From Methanomassiliicoccales archaeon UBA147 (GTDB lineage Archaea > Thermoplasmatota > Thermoplasmata > SG8-5): a DNA stretch of 12,785 nucleotides. Positions within the stretch are counted from its first letter, which is position 1; every line of letters begins with the position of its first letter. Of the stretch, positions 5,259-12,697 are shown in pieces. A program made the position numbers and the translations under genes. The stretch spans positions 1-12,785 of the forward strand of contig DAJR01000041.1 of assembly GCA_002496385.1 (NCBI GenBank), written 5' to 3'. The notes under the pieces are model-generated. The model was given only the letters and a program-made list of their open reading frames with translations. It had not been told where the DNA came from and ran no database searches.

Positions 5259-6386
5259 TCACAGCCTCTCCAGATCCTCTATCTCCCTGAGGATGTCCTC
5301 CTCAAGTTTCTCGGAGTCTTCCCCGACCTCTTCCTCGAGCTCGGCCAGTTCCGAGATTAGCTCGTCCTCCAGAAGAGAGGCTTTCTCGTCCGCGGTGACA
5401 TGCTTCTCGGCCTCCTTCTTCTTCCGGCGGTTCACGGCTTTCTCCAGCTCGTCCGTGAAATCCCCGACCGAGATGCCGGAGCCGATGAGCGCCAGAAGCC
5501 TCTGCTTGTCGTCAGGGAGGACAAGGACATGCTCCAGCATCTTTGTGCACCTTTCCATCCGCATCTCCTCGGCGAATTGGCTCTTCAGCTTGGCGAGGGA
5601 CTCATCCGCGCTCTCCGCAGTCCGGGGGTAGAGCGGTTTTCTCTCGGCAGTCTCCGCCTCAGCCTGCAACATGGGCATCTCTTCGTCATCCAATTCAGTT
5701 GCCGGGCTGCCTTCGGAAGGCATCTGCGGTTCTTCCCCGGTTTGCTCTCCGAGATCATCAAACAGATCATCGATGCCCTCAATCGGCTCCGCGTATGCCG
5801 CGGGCTGTGTGGCCAAAATGGGCTCCTCGCTGACCATGTCCTCTAGGTCGGCGAGCGGCTCGCTGAACTCCCCGGGAATCGTGTCGGCGTTAAGGGCGGT
5901 CTCGATGTCTTCCATCTGCTTTGCGAATCCGTCGGGAACCGGTTCGTCGGCTTCTTCCTTCATTCTCTCGAGCTCGCGGTAGATTGGGTCATACCTGATG
6001 CCCCAGAAAGCCAATGTCACCAGGCCCAGCACGAAGGGTATGGATGAGACTATGTGGCCAGACGGCTCCACGGTGCCTATCCCGGGGTAGGGGTCTGTGA
6101 TTCCGAACAGGTACTGGACGAAGCCCATCCTGAGTCCCAGGTATCCGATGGTCCCGGCGAGGGACAGCAGTATCCCGAGTATCAGGAGGGTCTTGCTGAC
6201 CTTGGGAGTTGACGGGTCCGTGATGCATTCTTGCTCGTAAGGCTCGTCCGCGATTTCCCCGGCGGAGGGTTCTTCAAAGGGCTCGGGGGTCTCTTCGTTG
6301 GGCGGGTGGGGTTCGGTTTCATGGGGTTCCTCGGGTTCTTTCCACTCGTCGGGTGTTTTCCGTTTCTTCGCGCCGCGCTTAGCCAT
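5259..6386 (-). CDS. Two-helix membrane protein with long acidic cytoplasmic tails
   Basis: 375 residues; no known family recognised. The N-terminus is MAKRGAKKRKTPDEW followed by a Glu/Pro-rich stretch to about 60. Helix 1 is about 65-87 (KTLLILGILLSLAGTIGYLG) and helix 2 about 112-131 (IVSSIPFVLGLVTLAFWGIR), joined by a 24-residue loop. From about 135 to the end it is very acidic, with a segment 264-325 and a Glu/Leu-rich coiled-coil-like end (330-375). With positive residues at the N-terminus and after helix 2, both tails should be cytoplasmic. Start: ATG 6386-6384 overlaps the upstream stop as ATGGCTAA and is preceded by GGAGG about eight bases away; longer frames to 6581 would run through the neighbour's sorting tail. 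It is co-transcribed with the giant surface protein and may bind its basic cytoplasmic tail (inference). Confidence 0.85.
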   Translation of the reverse strand: MAKRGAKKRKTPDEWKEPEEPHETEPHPPNEETPEPFEEPSAGEIADEPYEQECITDPSTPKVSKTLLILGILLSLAGTIGYLGLRMGFVQYLFGITDPYPGIGTVEPSGHIVSSIPFVLGLVTLAFWGIRYDPIYRELERMKEEADEPVPDGFAKQMEDIETALNADTIPGEFSEPLADLEDMVSEEPILATQPAAYAEPIEGIDDLFDDLGEQTGEEPQMPSEGSPATELDDEEMPMLQAEAETAERKPLYPRTAESADESLAKLKSQFAEEMRMERCTKMLEHVLVLPDDKQRLLALIGSGISVGDFTDELEKAVNRRKKKEAEKHVTADEKASLLEDELISELAELEEEVGEDSEKLEEDILREIEDLERL

Positions 6387-9300
6387 GGATGCGCCTCCTT
6401 CGGACTGCAATGACCAGACAGAGGATTCCGAGTATGGGGAACAGCGCAGCCGTGAACTCCGGCGCATTGATGCCGCCGGGCGTCGGGTGTTCCGCATCGA
6501 TCCCGGACCCAATGTCCCAGTCCAGGATTGTGTTGGTGTCCGCGGACGCCATGTCCCGGGCAATGCTGTCGCCCAATGCATGGGAGGTCACGTCGATGTA
6601 GGTTCCGGCATACCAGTTCCCCGAAGACACGGCCAGGTCATAGAAGCTCCCTGACGGCTCTGAGGACGGCACTCCCCATGCCACGAAATCCCTGACCGCG
6701 CCCATGGGGTCCACAAGAGCCAGGCATCCGGAGGCTTCCAGGTCAAGGCCGACATACTTCAATTCGTAATCCCCGGGAGCCATCGTGGGAGATGCATAGG
6801 CGTACACGGTCGCGCCCGTGCCGTCCAACAGCTTCCATCCGTGAAGGTCGTAGGATATCTGGGTCGGGTTGAAGAGCTCGAACCAGTCAAGGCAGGATGT
6901 GATGTCCTCGGGAGTGCCCGCGGTGACAGCGGGCTCGGCCGCCGCATATTTTCTGACCCTGAACCAGTCGAAGTTATAGACGACCATCGCTTCGGTCTGC
7001 CCGCCAAGGACTATCTCGTAGCTTGAGGTCGTGCCGATGGACCATGAGGCTGCCGCGGATGCGGAGTCAATGCTTGCCTCGGCACTGCTCGCGGAAGCCA
7101 TATGCAGGCGGTAATTGTGCCAGGATGCGTCGGTCACCGATATCTGCTGGTGCTGCAGGGCTCCGTTCCAGGAGTGCAGGCCGTACTGCTGGCTTATGCC
7201 GTTCCATCCCAGGTTGAACTTGCTTTCGAATTCGCCGCCCCCGCTGTCGGGAACGCCGACGCACATGCCTGACATTGCCCAGGACGAGTATCCGCCGGAT
7301 TGGTCGGCGAAGACCCTGGACTCGAACAGGTAATCCGATATTGCGTCGGACGGCACCAGCGTGCTGGACTCAATCGCGATTGCGGATATGGAAGCCCTGT
7401 TCCCTGTCAGGTCGATGTTGAGGTTCCCGCCCGAGACCGAGTATGACGTTGCCGCGTTGCCGGAGAATGGGACTGACCATTTTGAGGCGTCCAGGGCATT
7501 GCCCCAGAAATCGTCGAAGACGTCGAATGTGTCGTTACCGCTGCTGGCCGTCACGGCATTCTCATTGCCGTAGTACATGTAGATGGTCTCGTCGCCGGTA
7601 GCGGAGATGGACGGGACCTTGACCCAAACGGCAGCGAATGTTCCGTCGGTCTTCGATTCGACCCAGTAATTGAGAGGGGTCTTGCCGTCGCCTGATGTGA
7701 ATCTGATGTCGTCGAAATCGGCCTGCATCTGTGCCTCATGTGACACTGACAGGCCGACCTGATAGTTTGAGAGCATCGTCCCTGTGCTACCGACCGTCAG
7801 GGGAATCCTGAAAGGCCAGTATTCGGAATACCAATCCTCGGGAACGGGCTCGGTCGAGCCGAACATGACCTCGTTTATCAGGATGGTGCTCTGGGTGAGG
7901 GGAACGCGCTGAGCGTAGATGTCATAGCTCACTCCCAGATTCCTGTCGCCGGCCCAGGCGACGACTGCGCCACCCTGGCCGTCGATTGTGATGGTGACCT
8001 TCTGGTTTGTGGCCGGCGTCCCAGCTGCCGATGAAACCAGCAGCCCGGATGATTCGAAATTGGTAGACCCGTCCGCATTGACGCGCTGGAGATACAGTTC
8101 GTTCGTGTCATAATCGTGATACGCGACCAGTGCCCCGCCGTTGCCGTCGGGCACCATGTTCACGAGCCACTGGGCTGTGCCGGTGGCGCAGATTGCCTCG
8201 CCGTCCGCGGTCCATTGGGCTGCGCCGGTCCGGTCAAGGCGTTGGGCATAGATGTCTCCGTACCAGGGATCAGAGCGGTAATCCTCCCAGGCAATTATCG
8301 CGCCGCCCCGGCCGTCAGGAATCACGACCGGATAGGAATCGTACGACGAGACGCCGCCTGCGGTACATACAGCAACGCCGTCATCTGCCCAGAGAGGGAC
8401 GCCCGCCGCGCTGATGCGCTGGGCATAAACATTGAAATTGGCACCGCCGACATAGGTGTCCCACACGATTATGGCGCCGCCCTGGCCGTCGGTGGCCATC
8501 CTGAGGTTGGTCTCGTCCCCGGCCGCATCGCATACCGAAACGCCCGCCGCGCCCCACTGGAGGGCTCCGTTGCAGTCCACCCGCTGTGCGCGAATGTTGT
8601 AATTAGTGACATAATCCTGCCAGTCATGCCAGGCGACAATGACGCCGCCGCGCCCGTCCGGGATTGCCTCGGGGTGTCCGGCATACTGAGGGGAAATCGA
8701 GCTGAGAGAAACGCCCAATGTGCCCCAGAGCCGCGCGCCAGTCGAATCGATGCGCTGGGCGAATGCTTGGCTCGAGGCCGCACCGGCATTGTTGGCCCAG
8801 ACCACTATGGCTCCGCCGCGCCCGTCCGGCACCAGCTTCTGGTATTGCTCGAACCCGGTGCTGTCGCTCACCGGTACCTTGGAAGCCCAGAGCAGGGTGC
8901 CGTCCCGGTCGATGCGCCGGACATAGACGTTCTTGTCCGTGCCTGTGATGTCCTCCATCCATGAGATGTATGCGCCCCCAACGCCGTCGGGTATTATCTG
9001 CGGGAATGGAGCGTTTGCCGTCGCGGTGCTGACCGGCACGCCGTTGGCAATCCACATGACGGTGCCGTCGGCCGCCAGCCGCTGAGAGTAGATGTCGTAA
9101 TTGGCCGTTCCGGCTCGCTTGTCGGCCCACACAAGGTATGTGCTTCCCTGGCCGTCCATCGCAGCCTCCACATAGGCCTGCGAATTTGCCGCATTGCAAA
9201 CCACCGTGTTCACGGCTGGGTCTCCCCATCTCGGGTCAAGGCCGTGCCTCTCCGCAAACTCCTTCGAGTCCTCGATTATCGCCTGGGCGAAAATGTCGTA

Positions 9301-12300
9301 ATTCCCGTTCCGCCAATCCTGCCAGATGATGATGGCGCCTTTGAACTCGTTGGCGATGCCGCTCTGCTGGGGCATCTTCACCCCTGAGAGCCAGCGATTG
9401 TCAAGAATGACCAGCGGGCGGTCCTGAATCAGTGGGGCTGTACACACCGCGATGCCGTTGGGTTCCCAAAGAGCCGCGCCACCCTGGGTTGTGCGTTGCG
9501 CATATATGTCATGGTTCCCGTTCCGTTGGTCGCGCCAGGAGAGTATGGCCCCGCCCTGGCCGTCTGAGGATATCTGAAAGTTATCCTGGTCCCCGGGAGC
9601 GTTGCATATAGGCAGGCCGCTTGCCGGCCAATGGACCTTTCCTGACGGATTTATGCGCTGCATGTACAGGTCCACCCCTGTGGCAAGGTTGCGATTGTCG
9701 CGCCACGCGATTATTGCGCCGCCCTGGCCGTCAGGTGCGATCTGGGGTGTGCCCTGATAATCCGGGACATTTACTACTGGAACGCCATCCAGGTCCCACA
9801 TCGGGCTGCCGTCCGAGGCGATGATGCGTTGTGCATAGATGTCCATGCTCGTCGTGGCGCTGTTACGGTAATCGTACCATACAACAAGGGCACCGCCCTG
9901 GCCGTCCGAAATGATTGAGGGGTCTTCCTGATAGTTGGACGCGGTGCAGACCGGGACGCCGTTGGCAGTCCAAAGGGACGCACCCGTGGGACCGTTGACC
10001 CTCTGTGCGTAGATGTCATTGTCAACGCCGTTCCGGCGGTCCTTCCAGGTGATTATTGCGCCGCCCTGGCCGTCCGAGGCGAGTTTCTGGCGCTCCTGAG
10101 TGCCGGTAGCCGTGCAAACCTGCCTGCCGCCGCCCCACAGCAGATATCCGTCCGAACCGCGAATGTGCTGGGCAAAGATGTCGGATGTTCCTGACCGAAG
10201 GTCGGTCCATGCCAATATTGCGCCGCCCTCGCCGTCGGGTATCATCTGGGCGTCATACTGGGAATTTATCGCCGCGCCTACCCAGATGCCGTTGGCTGTC
10301 CACACCGGGCTTCCGTCCGCCCCCCGGAGGCGCTGTGCGTAGATGTCCTCCGAACCTGCCCCGCTGCGGGTATCGGTCCATGAGATGATTGCGCCGCCCT
10401 CGCCGTCAGGGATGATGGCTAAATAGGATTGGGTATTCGTCGCTGTGCAGACCGGGACACCGTTGGCCGCCCAGAGCACCCCGCCGGAGGATGATAATCG
10501 TTGCGCGTACACGTTCCAGTCTGAGATACGGAAATCAGTCCAGGTAATTATCGTCCCGCCCTGGCCGTCAGGAGTTGCCTTTGGATTTGTCTGGTCGCGG
10601 GCTTCAGTGCATACCGGGATGTTCGCGGGGCCCCAATCGGGGTCAGGCGTTCCCCTCGTGCCCAGCGCCGGGGTTATGATGGCAGAGGGAAGGGTGACGT
10701 CGGTGTTGCCGTTCCAGTCGGTGCTCTGAATGAGGTACTGCATGGTTCCGTTGAATCTGATGCTGGCCAGCGGCAGTCCGGTTTCCAACTGGGTGCCGTG
10801 TGTCTTCGCGTTCACGGTGGCGACGAATGTTCTGGAGGGCAGGGAGTACAGCGTCCTGGAGGTTATCAGGCCTTCACGCCCTCTTATCTCCAACAGGTAA
10901 TCCGCCCTTATGCCGCCGATGTTCTGGCCGCCCGCCACGGTATCGATGTACAGCCTGACGATGTCCTCGCCGTTGATGTTCTTCTCCGGCGCTGGCTCGA
11001 TAGGCTCGACCGGTTCGACCGGCTCGGGTGTTGTTTCGGCCGGTTTCGTCCTGACATTGGGCACGCAGCAGCCCCCCATCATCGTCCCGGTGTCGCCCGT
11101 CTTGAGATAGAAGTAAGCATTCGAGGAGCCGTTAACTGCCGCCTGCTGCCTTATGTCCGTGTTCGGATTGGGCGAATCAGCCGGGTCCGCTGACTTGCTC
11201 ACTGCGTTCCAGTCCCCGAACGCCCCGTCAATCATTATGCCGCTGGGGGCGGCAATCGCATAGGCGACCAGCCCGTCACCAGAAACGGTGGACAGCGCCG
11301 AGCTCGATACCGAGGATACTGCAATGTCCACAAAGGTCCCGCGCGCCAGGCCTGTCACCGGAGCTGTGACCTGAAGTTGGACCGCGGTGCCGGCCTGGAC
11401 GGTGACCGGCAGCCCTGCGACGGTCGGCGCGGCAACGCCGGTGCATGCAAACCCTATCGAAGTGACTGTCACATCCTGGCCGCAGGCCCTGAGCTCGATG
11501 CTCATGACCTGGTCGGTGCCTATGATTCCGTTGGAGCCTCCGGGTATCTGCCTTACAGAGAGGGCGGGCCTGTCCAGCGCGATCCGCGCACTGCAGACGT
11601 CGGCGATGGTTTCACCGCGCTTGGTCATGAAAAGGAGGCCGTGCTCCGGATTCAAGGATATTGAGGGGCCTGGGATGCTTATCTCCATCTGGTTGAGGGA
11701 TACGGCAGCAAACAGGCCGCGCCAGTTCCATGAGCCCCAGTTGTCCCGGTCGGAGCCTGAGAACACACCCATCTGCCTTCCGCGGATGGCTCCTTCCCAG
11801 CCATAAACCTCCGTGACATATTCGGCGCCCATGCCCCGCACTGCGTAGCCGGTGCCAGGATTGTTGTCCGCGTCTATGAACACCACTAGGCTGTCGACAT
11901 CGGGAGAGGACATCCAATTGGCCCCCGCGTTCGCATAGAGGAAGAGATTCCCGGCGCTGTTGGTGGCGGCGGAATATTCCATGATGTCGAGCGCGGCTGT
12001 CGGGTAATTGTTGAAATCCTGGTATCGGTCGGAGTCATCCCAATCGGAGAAATCGCCGTCGATTCGGAACCCGGAATAGGCAGAGTCATTCTTAGAAAGG
12101 CTAAGGAAAATCGTGGGAACTATCAGCAGGAACACCAGGATGAGAACGAGGGAGGTCCTGGAGGGGGATATTGCTCGGTCGTTCAGCCTGTGGGGGAGCC
12201 TGCCGGAGGACCCGCTCAGACCGTTTGTGAGGCCGTTCGTGCGTCCAAGGCCGTTCGTCAGCCCGTTGGTGCGTCCCAGCCCATTGGTAAGACCGTTCGT

Positions 12301-12516
12301 GCGACCGAGACCGTTTGTAAGGCCATTGGTCCTCCCGAGGCCGTTCGTCAGCCCGTTGGTACGCCCCAGCCCGTTTGTGAGACCGTTCGTGCGTCCAAGA
12401 CCGTTGGTAAGACCGCTCGTGCGGTCGGCCTTGTTACGGCTTCCTCTGTAGGATTTCTTACCTGAATTTTTAGGCTCGGTAAAAGAATTCCCTCCGGTCT
12501 TTCCAGTAGATGACAT
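6379..12516 (-). CDS. Giant cell-surface protein: GLTN tail, anchor, two IDG domains, 16 propeller repeats, split lamin-tail domain, PEF-type C-terminus
   Basis: 2045 residues. Order seen: basic cytoplasmic tail with GLTNGLGRTN repeats (35-100); membrane anchor about 121-141 (TSLVLILVFLLIVPTIFLSL); IDGDFSDW domain (149-318); Ig-like beta region (about 318-424); second IDGAFGDW domain (426-615) interrupted by a Pro/Glu linker; sixteen repeats with DGQGGAI and DIYAQR (622-1538); lamin-tail start INEVMFGS (1547-1554); DUF2341 (1562-1668); LamG-like part (1669-1858); lamin-tail remainder with DWFELFNPT (1877-1885) and HGWKLLDG (1892-1899); APEF, hydrophobic stretch and RRRR at 2018-2042. The layout suggests an anchored, mostly extracellular binding or adhesion protein; ligand unknown. 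Known: IDGxFxDW domains and LamG folds often bind sugars; PEF tails are archaeosortase signals. Start ATG 12516 has an A/T-rich promoter close upstream. First gene of a two-gene operon. Confidence 0.9.
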   Translation of the reverse strand: MSSTGKTGGNSFTEPKNSGKKSYRGSRNKADRTSGLTNGLGRTNGLTNGLGRTNGLTNGLGRTNGLTNGLGRTNGLTNGLGRTNGLTNGLGRTNGLTNGLSGSSGRLPHRLNDRAISPSRTSLVLILVFLLIVPTIFLSLSKNDSAYSGFRIDGDFSDWDDSDRYQDFNNYPTAALDIMEYSAATNSAGNLFLYANAGANWMSSPDVDSLVVFIDADNNPGTGYAVRGMGAEYVTEVYGWEGAIRGRQMGVFSGSDRDNWGSWNWRGLFAAVSLNQMEISIPGPSISLNPEHGLLFMTKRGETIADVCSARIALDRPALSVRQIPGGSNGIIGTDQVMSIELRACGQDVTVTSIGFACTGVAAPTVAGLPVTVQAGTAVQLQVTAPVTGLARGTFVDIAVSSVSSSALSTVSGDGLVAYAIAAPSGIMIDGAFGDWNAVSKSADPADSPNPNTDIRQQAAVNGSSNAYFYLKTGDTGTMMGGCCVPNVRTKPAETTPEPVEPVEPIEPAPEKNINGEDIVRLYIDTVAGGQNIGGIRADYLLEIRGREGLITSRTLYSLPSRTFVATVNAKTHGTQLETGLPLASIRFNGTMQYLIQSTDWNGNTDVTLPSAIITPALGTRGTPDPDWGPANIPVCTEARDQTNPKATPDGQGGTIITWTDFRISDWNVYAQRLSSSGGVLWAANGVPVCTATNTQSYLAIIPDGEGGAIISWTDTRSGAGSEDIYAQRLRGADGSPVWTANGIWVGAAINSQYDAQMIPDGEGGAILAWTDLRSGTSDIFAQHIRGSDGYLLWGGGRQVCTATGTQERQKLASDGQGGAIITWKDRRNGVDNDIYAQRVNGPTGASLWTANGVPVCTASNYQEDPSIISDGQGGALVVWYDYRNSATTSMDIYAQRIIASDGSPMWDLDGVPVVNVPDYQGTPQIAPDGQGGAIIAWRDNRNLATGVDLYMQRINPSGKVHWPASGLPICNAPGDQDNFQISSDGQGGAILSWRDQRNGNHDIYAQRTTQGGAALWEPNGIAVCTAPLIQDRPLVILDNRWLSGVKMPQQSGIANEFKGAIIIWQDWRNGNYDIFAQAIIEDSKEFAERHGLDPRWGDPAVNTVVCNAANSQAYVEAAMDGQGSTYLVWADKRAGTANYDIYSQRLAADGTVMWIANGVPVSTATANAPFPQIIPDGVGGAYISWMEDITGTDKNVYVRRIDRDGTLLWASKVPVSDSTGFEQYQKLVPDGRGGAIVVWANNAGAASSQAFAQRIDSTGARLWGTLGVSLSSISPQYAGHPEAIPDGRGGVIVAWHDWQDYVTNYNIRAQRVDCNGALQWGAAGVSVCDAAGDETNLRMATDGQGGAIIVWDTYVGGANFNVYAQRISAAGVPLWADDGVAVCTAGGVSSYDSYPVVIPDGRGGAIIAWEDYRSDPWYGDIYAQRLDRTGAAQWTADGEAICATGTAQWLVNMVPDGNGGALVAYHDYDTNELYLQRVNADGSTNFESSGLLVSSAAGTPATNQKVTITIDGQGGAVVAWAGDRNLGVSYDIYAQRVPLTQSTILINEVMFGSTEPVPEDWYSEYWPFRIPLTVGSTGTMLSNYQVGLSVSHEAQMQADFDDIRFTSGDGKTPLNYWVESKTDGTFAAVWVKVPSISATGDETIYMYYGNENAVTASSGNDTFDVFDDFWGNALDASKWSVPFSGNAATSYSVSGGNLNIDLTGNRASISAIAIESSTLVPSDAISDYLFESRVFADQSGGYSSWAMSGMCVGVPDSGGGEFESKFNLGWNGISQQYGLHSWNGALQHQQISVTDASWHNYRLHMASASSAEASIDSASAAASWSIGTTSSYEIVLGGQTEAMVVYNFDWFRVRKYAAAEPAVTAGTPEDITSCLDWFELFNPTQISYDLHGWKLLDGTGATVYAYASPTMAPGDYELKYVGLDLEASGCLALVDPMGAVRDFVAWGVPSSEPSGSFYDLAVSSGNWYAGTYIDVTSHALGDSIARDMASADTNTILDWDIGSGIDAEHPTPGGINAPEFTAALFPILGILCLVIAVRRRRIHG
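6382..6465 (-). other. PEF-CTERM-like C-terminal sorting signal of the giant protein
   Basis: Residues 2018-2045: APEF, then a hydrophobic stretch ALFPILGILCLVIAV, then RRRRIHG. Known: archaeal PEF-CTERM proteins carry PEF just before a C-terminal helix and basic end and are processed by archaeosortases. The fit is good, but the classical form has Pro after PEF, here Thr. No archaeosortase gene is in the window. Confidence 0.65.
6395..6402 (-). promoter_or_regulatory. Shine-Dalgarno for the two-helix protein, inside the sorting-tail codons
   Basis: The minus strand reads AAGGAGGCGCATCC before ATG 6386; the GGAGG lies within the Arg codons of the giant protein's C-terminus. Together with the 8-base gene overlap it points to translational coupling. 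Confidence 0.55.
6943..7833 (-). other. DUF2341 plus LamG-like unit inserted in a lamin-tail domain
   Basis: Residues 1562-1668 (WPFRIPLTV, NYQVGLSVS, DDIRFTSGDG, IYMYYGNENA) fit DUF2341; 1669-1858 (DFWGNALDASKWSV to VVYNFDWFRVRKY) fit a concanavalin-like beta-sandwich. The two often occur together. They lie between the first strand of a lamin-tail domain (ILINEVMFGS) and its continuation (DWFELFNPT). Confidence 0.65.
7903..9243 (-). repeat. Second set of eight 56-residue propeller-like repeats
   Basis: Residues 1092-1538. DGxGG motifs stand at about 1121, 1177, 1231, 1287, 1343, 1401, 1457 and 1512, spaced 54-58. The unit reads roughly W..NGVPVCTA...Q..P.I.DGQGGAIIAW.D.R...DIYAQR. The set opens with LDPRWGDPAV, which mirrors PDPDWGPANI before the first set. 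Confidence 0.75.
9271..10653 (-). repeat. First set of eight propeller-like repeats
   Basis: Residues 622-1082. DGxGG motifs at about 650, 704, 761, 815, 871, 929 and 985, plus an eighth, degenerate copy (LDNRWLSGVKMPQQ to KGAIIIWQDWRNGNYDIFAQ) in which the glycine turn is replaced by a longer insert. After it the spacing jumps to 82 residues before the next set begins. Confidence 0.75.
12094..12156 (-). other. N-terminal membrane anchor of the giant protein
   Basis: Residues 121-141 form one uninterrupted hydrophobic helix preceded by many Arg/Lys. The positive-inside rule puts the 120-residue repeat tail in the cytoplasm and the rest outside. It lies too far from the N-terminus for an ordinary cleaved signal peptide. 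Confidence 0.75.
12214..12423 (-). repeat. Seven 30-base units coding the GLTNGLGRTN decapeptide array
   Basis: Seven units of exactly 30 bases. The translated frame gives six GLTNGLGRTN decapeptides and a seventh that ends GLTNGLS; the outermost unit begins RTS instead of RTN. The units differ mostly at silent codon positions (N as aac/aat, R as cgc/cgt/agg, L as ctg/ctt/ctc), so the peptide, not the DNA, is what is conserved. Confidence 0.95.
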
Positions 12517-12536
12517 TGATTCCCACTGTCACTGCC

Positions 12537-12560
12537 AAATAAAGCTTATTATATTAACTT
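12537..12560 (-). promoter_or_regulatory. Probable promoter of the surface-protein operon
   Basis: On the minus strand GTTAATATAATAAGCTTTATTTGG precedes ATG 12516. Two TATA-like choices exist: TTAATATAATAA (giving a leader of about ten bases) or CTTTATTTGG (nearly leaderless). No Shine-Dalgarno is seen before the ATG. Confidence 0.45.
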
Positions 12561-12697
12561 TTCTGAGATATATAGAGTAATCATCGGCGGCATGTCGTTT
12601 GGAAAGAAGGTAATATGTCAGGATTCTGAAGTGCCCCCTTCTGGAATTCTAGATTTATGTTCACAGTTTGCTGTTTTTCATTTTTTGTTGGGTAACG

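Noticed and set aside
6387..6581. Longer start (6581) for the 375-residue membrane protein
   Set aside because: The extra 65 residues are Trp/Arg/Pro-rich, overlap the sorting tail of the giant gene in another frame, and a good GGAGG precedes ATG 6386.
8116..8964. 282-residue open frame on the plus strand inside the giant gene
   Set aside because: It is the antisense of repetitive propeller coding sequence; low-complexity repeats on one strand keep the other open. No promoter or start signal.
12113..12465. Plus-strand frames rich in RPFVRP or TVRATE repeats
   Set aside because: They are the antisense image of the GLTNGLGRTN array; the minus-strand frame continues into a membrane anchor and domains.
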